A stretch of 13,809 bases of DNA. Source: Prasinococcaceae sp. CCMP 1430 (lineage: Eukaryota; Prasinodermophyta; Palmophyllophyceae; Prasinococcales; Prasinococcaceae). The stretch is from positions 40,684 through 54,492 of the forward strand of contig RQSC01000635.1 in the NCBI GenBank assembly GCA_013416795.1, in the 5' to 3' direction. Below the pieces are notes generated by a model. It saw only the letters and a list, made by a program, of their open reading frames with translations. It did no database searches and was not told the DNA's origin. A program made the position numbers and the translations under genes. Of this stretch, positions 10,864 through 13,809 are shown one piece after another (the stretch's first letter is position 1; every line of letters starts with the position of its first letter).

Positions 10864-12132
10864 CGCGCCGGAGGCGCGGCCGGCGGCGACGCCCCGGACG
10901 CGGCTTCGGCGCCCCCCGCCGCGGACCCGCTCTCCCAGCTGCAGATCACGCCGGGTGCGCTGTTCATGCTGCGCCTCGACGAGATGCTCGAGTACTACGC
11001 CTGCCAGCGCGTGGAGCAGAACGTCAAGGTGTCCATCGAGGTCAACGGCGCGCGGGTGCCCGGGGAGGGCGAGGTCAAGATGATGTCGCGCATGCGCGAG
11101 AACGCCGCGGCCGCCCGCCGGCACCGCCGCCGCGAGTCGCACGCGGTGGTGGGGTCCGACTCGGACCTCAAGCTGCTCTCCATCGCCGCGGGGGTCGACT
11201 GCTTCGTCGTCAGCAGCGAGGTGCGCCTGCCGGACAAGAGCGGCTACGTGGACGGCATGCTCACCTTCAGCACGCGCGTCTTCCGCGAGACCTTCCTGCG
11301 GCAGCAGCTGCCGGGGCTGAGCGGGAGCGCGCTGCGCGGCGCGCAGCGCGACTTCCTGCTGCTGTGCTTCATGACGGGCAACGACTACATGCCGTGCGTG
11401 GGCCAGTTCTCGCTCGACCGCTCGTGGCCGGCGTACCGCGCGCTGCGCACGCGCGCGGCCATGCGCGACCGGCCCATCGTGCGCGAGGACCGGACCATCG
11501 ACCGCGGGGCGCTCGGCCTCGTGCTGGGCGAGATGCTGCTCCGGCTGGGCGTGGTCACGCGCGCGTCGAGCGCGGCGGAGCTCGCGGCTGCGGGCCCGTC
11601 GGAGCTCTCCATTGTCTTTACCTGTACCGCCAACCTGCTCAACGTCATGGGCGTGGCGTATCAGGTGAGCTGGCGTGCCTGCGCGGGCGCGCCGCGCGCG
11701 GGCGCCTGCGTCGCACGCGCGCGTCGCGCCCGCACGCGTGCCATGCTCGCTCTGACAGGGCCGCTCGCCTCGCGCGCGCGTCGCCCCCCACCGCAGGTGA
11801 ACTCGCGCGGCGGTCGCATCGATGTAGCGCGACGGGACGTGGCGGCGCTAGCGATGCGCCTGCGCTTGGACTACTCCCCGGTCGCCGCCGCCGCTGCCTC
11901 GCTAGATAGCGGAGACGGGTTGGATGGTGCCAACGGCGGCGTGGGCGGCGGCGCGGACGCCCGGAGCGCGCGTGCTGGCACGCGGCAGGCCGATGCCGCC
12001 GCCAGCGATATTGCCATGCAGCTCATGTTGCAGCGCGTGGCCGAGGCGGCGCTCGACGCACTTGCCGGGGGCCCGGCCGCAGACCCAGCGCAAGCGGCGG
12101 TTCTGGCCAGCGCTGTGAACGTGCCGGCGTAA
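10864..12132 (+). CDS. XRN-type 5'->3' exoribonuclease-like segment, N-terminal part of the core missing
   Basis: CDS join(10864..11664,11797..12132); the upstream border is where the frame opens (TGA at 10861), not a start codon. Recognisable XRN core signatures in order: I-T-P-G-A-L-F-M (10945-10968), V-P-G-E-G-E-V-K (11056-11079), G-S-D-S-D-L (11152-11169, equivalent to G-x-D-A-D-L) and C-F-M-T-G-N-D-Y-M-P (11365-11394). In known XRN1/XRN2 these lie about 180-300 residues from the N-terminus; the preceding start motif, D-x-N-G-x-x-H and the basic Q-Q-R-x-R-R-F patch are not found upstream. The rest is a degenerate helical region and an Ala/Gly-rich tail. The first ATG (10966) lies inside a conserved motif, so it is a poor start. 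It is probably the 3' part of the PPR-SMR gene. With key residues of the 5'-phosphate pocket missing, exonuclease activity is doubtful. Confidence 0.7.
   Translation, partial: RAGGAAGGDAPDAASAPPAADPLSQLQITPGALFMLRLDEMLEYYACQRVEQNVKVSIEVNGARVPGEGEVKMMSRMRENAAAARRHRRRESHAVVGSDSDLKLLSIAAGVDCFVVSSEVRLPDKSGYVDGMLTFSTRVFRETFLRQQLPGLSGSALRGAQRDFLLLCFMTGNDYMPCVGQFSLDRSWPAYRALRTRAAMRDRPIVREDRTIDRGALGLVLGEMLLRLGVVTRASSAAELAAAGPSELSIVFTCTANLLNVMGVAYQVSWRACAGAPRAGACVARARRARTRAMLALTGPLASRARRPPPQVNSRGGRIDVARRDVAALAMRLRLDYSPVAAAAASLDSGDGLDGANGGVGGGADARSARAGTRQADAAASDIAMQLMLQRVAEAALDALAGGPAADPAQAAVLASAVNVPA
11665..11796 (+). other. intron in the XRN-like segment (132 nt, phase 0, stop-free)
   Basis: The donor is TATCAG|GTGAGC and the acceptor CCACCGCAG|GTG. 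Splicing joins G-V-A-Y-Q to V-N-S-R-G-G. CTGAC lies at 11752-11756 and a C-rich tract precedes the acceptor. Unspliced it adds 44 Arg/Ala-rich residues without a stop. Confidence 0.8.
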
Positions 12133-12141
12133 TGAGCTCGC

Positions 12142-12163
12142 GCCTGCTCGGATGCGAGCAGGC
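12142..12163. terminator. 9-bp hairpin between convergent genes
   Basis: GCCTGCTCG and CGAGCAGGC form a perfect 9-bp stem with a GATG loop, 9 nt after the stop of the plus-strand XRN-like gene and 64 nt before the stop of the minus-strand gene. It could be a shared 3'-end element. The remaining 95-nt gap holds nothing else recognisable, and both 3' UTRs must be short or overlapping. Confidence 0.4.
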
Positions 12164-12227
12164 CCGTTGTGTATACGCCACCGTATTGCGTCGAACGCGC
12201 ACGCGCGCGCGAGTGTGGCGCAGGCAC

Positions 12228-13773
12228 CTACGAGCACGCCAAGAGGGCCCTCTTGATGATTGGTTCCATCTTGGTTTTGGCCCCGCAGGCGGCGTACACC
12301 TGTGCAGCAGCCTCCACGTGAACCTTTGCTCCGTCCGTGTCGCCTACGTGCGCGAGCGCGAGCGCCGATGCCAGGCGCGCATCACCGACCAAAGCGTGCG
12401 TGCCGCCGAGCACCTCGCTGCGGAGCGCGCACGCGTCCTGCAGCATCGCCACGACCTCAAGCAACTGACTTTCCTGAAGCGGAAAGTGCGCATCCGCGCC
12501 CCCCTGCGCGTGCGCGTGCACACCACCGTCCTCGCCTCCCGCGCCCCCCAGCTCGCTCTCCTCACCCTCGTCCTCCTCTTCGGTTACCTCTCCGCCATGC
12601 TCGGTAGCACGCTTCAGAAGGACGCCCGCGTCGGCGCCGAGCACGAGCGTCGTAAGCGCACGAAGCCAGATGCGCACGACGTGGTCGTTGCACGAGAGCG
12701 CCTTCTCGGTGTCTCCATCCGCCTTGAAGACCTTGCTGAGATTGTAATACCCGAGGCTGGTGCGCACGTCCTCTGGGCCATGCTCCAACGCGCAATAGTA
12801 CACGTCCTCTGCGAAGGCCGCCAGCGCGTCCGCTGATTTGCCTTGGCTGGCGTACAGCTGGCCGTAGAGCCGCGAGAGCTGCGAGCGCATGGCGTTCGTA
12901 GTTGCCGTGGGCTCCTTGAGCACGAGCCAGCTGGCCAGCCCCAGAAAATCTTCGCACTGCTTGGAGCGCCCGAGCCCCAGATTTGCCTGCGCGGCCTGCA
13001 AGTACAGCGGGAAAAGCTGTGGCGCGGACGAGGGTTTGAAGAGCGCCTGGCCCTGCCGCACGGCGCCGAGCGCGGCGGGTAGCGCGGCGTCGTACGCGCC
13101 CATGGTCATCAGGTGCGCGGCCTCCTCCGAAGCGAGCTTGAGCAGCGCGAGCTTCAAGGGCCGTACCAGCTCAGGGCGGCGGCGATCCGACAGCAGCACC
13201 TCCACGGTCTCGGCGGACAACAGCGTGGTGCCTTGCATGCCGCTACCATCGGGCGGCATGCCCAGCGCCGCGCAGGTGTGCGCAACGTCCGAGCGCACAG
13301 TATGCACCTGGACGTTTGATGGGCGTTGGGTGGATGGGCGAGTGGGCGGGCGAGGGGAGGGGGTTGGGCGCAAGGTAGGGGCGCGACAACTGGTCAGTGT
13401 TCGTGGGCCGACGGGGTGCACTACGCGCCGCCGCGCGGGCGCGTGTCGACGGTCCTTTCGCATGCAGGGGCGGGCGGGCGGGCACATGGGGCAGTGTGCC
13501 TCCTCGCCCCCTTCCAACGGCTTGCCCTCGCACGCGCGCGCCCGCTGTTCGTCTGCGTGCGTGCGCGCTCACCTTGGCGTAGCGCCCCACGCGCAACTCC
13601 TTGGTGAAGGTGACCGGCGACTCCTGGAAGAGCTTGGCAGCCACCTCCGCCGTGGCGAAGAGCCGCCCCTGCGACGTGTGCAGCAGGTGCAGCCGCGCGT
13701 CTCCCAACGTGATCGCCGTGTACGGCACCTCGCCCACGCCGCCGCCGCCGGCGGACGCGCCGTGCCACGCCAT
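12228..13773 (-). CDS. ZMYND12: ZMYND12/TAX-1-like TPR protein of the flagellar axoneme (no MYND finger)
   Basis: Spliced minus-strand CDS complement(join(12228..13307,13573..13773)), 426 aa, ATG at 13773-13771, TAG at 12230-12228. The centre matches ZMYND12-family TPR proteins: D-A-A-L-P-A-A-L, then L-F-P-L-Y-L-x-A-A-Q-A-N-L-G-L-G-R, W-L-V-L-K, D-V-Y-Y-C-A and G-P-E-D-V-R-T-S-L-G-Y-Y-N-L-S-K-V-F, in the same order and spacing as in the animal protein. Family knowledge: ZMYND12 and its trypanosome counterpart TAX-1 are axonemal proteins, linked with TTC29 and inner-arm dynein. The Cys/His MYND zinc finger of the vertebrate protein is absent; the first exon (67 aa, V-P-Y-T-A-I-T-L-G...) has no Cys. 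A Glu/Gly/His-rich acidic insert (about residues 290-325) separates the main TPR block from a C-terminal helical repeat region. It implies a flagellated life stage. Confidence 0.82.
13308..13572 (-). other. intron of the ZMYND12-like gene (265 nt, phase 0)
   Basis: On the minus strand the donor is GCCAAG|GTGAGC and the acceptor ACGTCCAG|GTG. Joining gives R-Y-A-K to V-H-T-V-R-S. A minus-strand CTGAC lies at 13397-13393. Unlike the PPR-SMR introns it has no long dinucleotide run. Confidence 0.8.
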
Positions 13774-13809
13774 CGCGCGCGGGTGCAGGCGCGCAGTTGC
13801 GGCGCGCAG

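Overview
This window looks like nuclear DNA from a flagellated eukaryotic microalga or related protist. Reasons: very high GC with almost only G/C at third codon positions; short GT-AG spliceosomal introns; dense GT/CA/GA microsatellites; plant-type telobox motifs (AAACCCTA); and a gene whose family works in the flagellar axoneme. A haptophyte (for example Pavlovales), a stramenopile or a prasinophyte would all fit. I cannot name the species from sequence alone.

Layout, left to right. (1) 73-723 (+): TSR2-like ribosome-biogenesis chaperone, intronless. (2) 888-4264 (+): a one-module NRPS-like protein (adenylation, carrier protein, ankyrin repeats) with one 146-nt intron. It resembles AASDH/ACSF4 but ends in ankyrins instead of PQQ repeats. 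(3) 4265-4925: intergenic, with a C-run/CCCACA array, a 14-bp palindrome and a telobox. (4) 4926-7202 (+): P2X-type ligand-gated channel with two introns, a Cys-rich insertion in the ectodomain, a cytosolic EF-hand and three 21-residue C-terminal repeats. (5) 7203-7522: GT-rich leader with a TATA-like element and a second telobox. (6) 7523-about 10863 (+): PPR-SMR protein split by about six repeat-filled introns. (7) about 10864-12132 (+): the C-terminal part of an XRN-type 5'->3' exoribonuclease core. It follows the SMR domain with no stop codon between them and one unexplained change of frame. (8) 12228-13773 (-): ZMYND12/TAX-1-like TPR axonemal protein with one intron, convergent with gene 7.

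Most notable are the apparent PPR-SMR-XRN fusion, which would join an RNA-binding array, a candidate RNA endonuclease and an exonuclease-like fold in one protein; the P2X channel with a built-in EF-hand; and the A-carrier-ankyrin protein. The introns form a family of their own: several are GT-rich at the 5' end and AC-rich at the 3' end, so the two ends are complementary. Eight of ten contain CTGAC, and three of the longest share an 11-nt core. The one N, at 8830, sits in the intron whose 3' half appears to be missing. Exon borders were worked out by hand from reading frame, splice-site consensus and family motifs; no transcripts or database searches were available.
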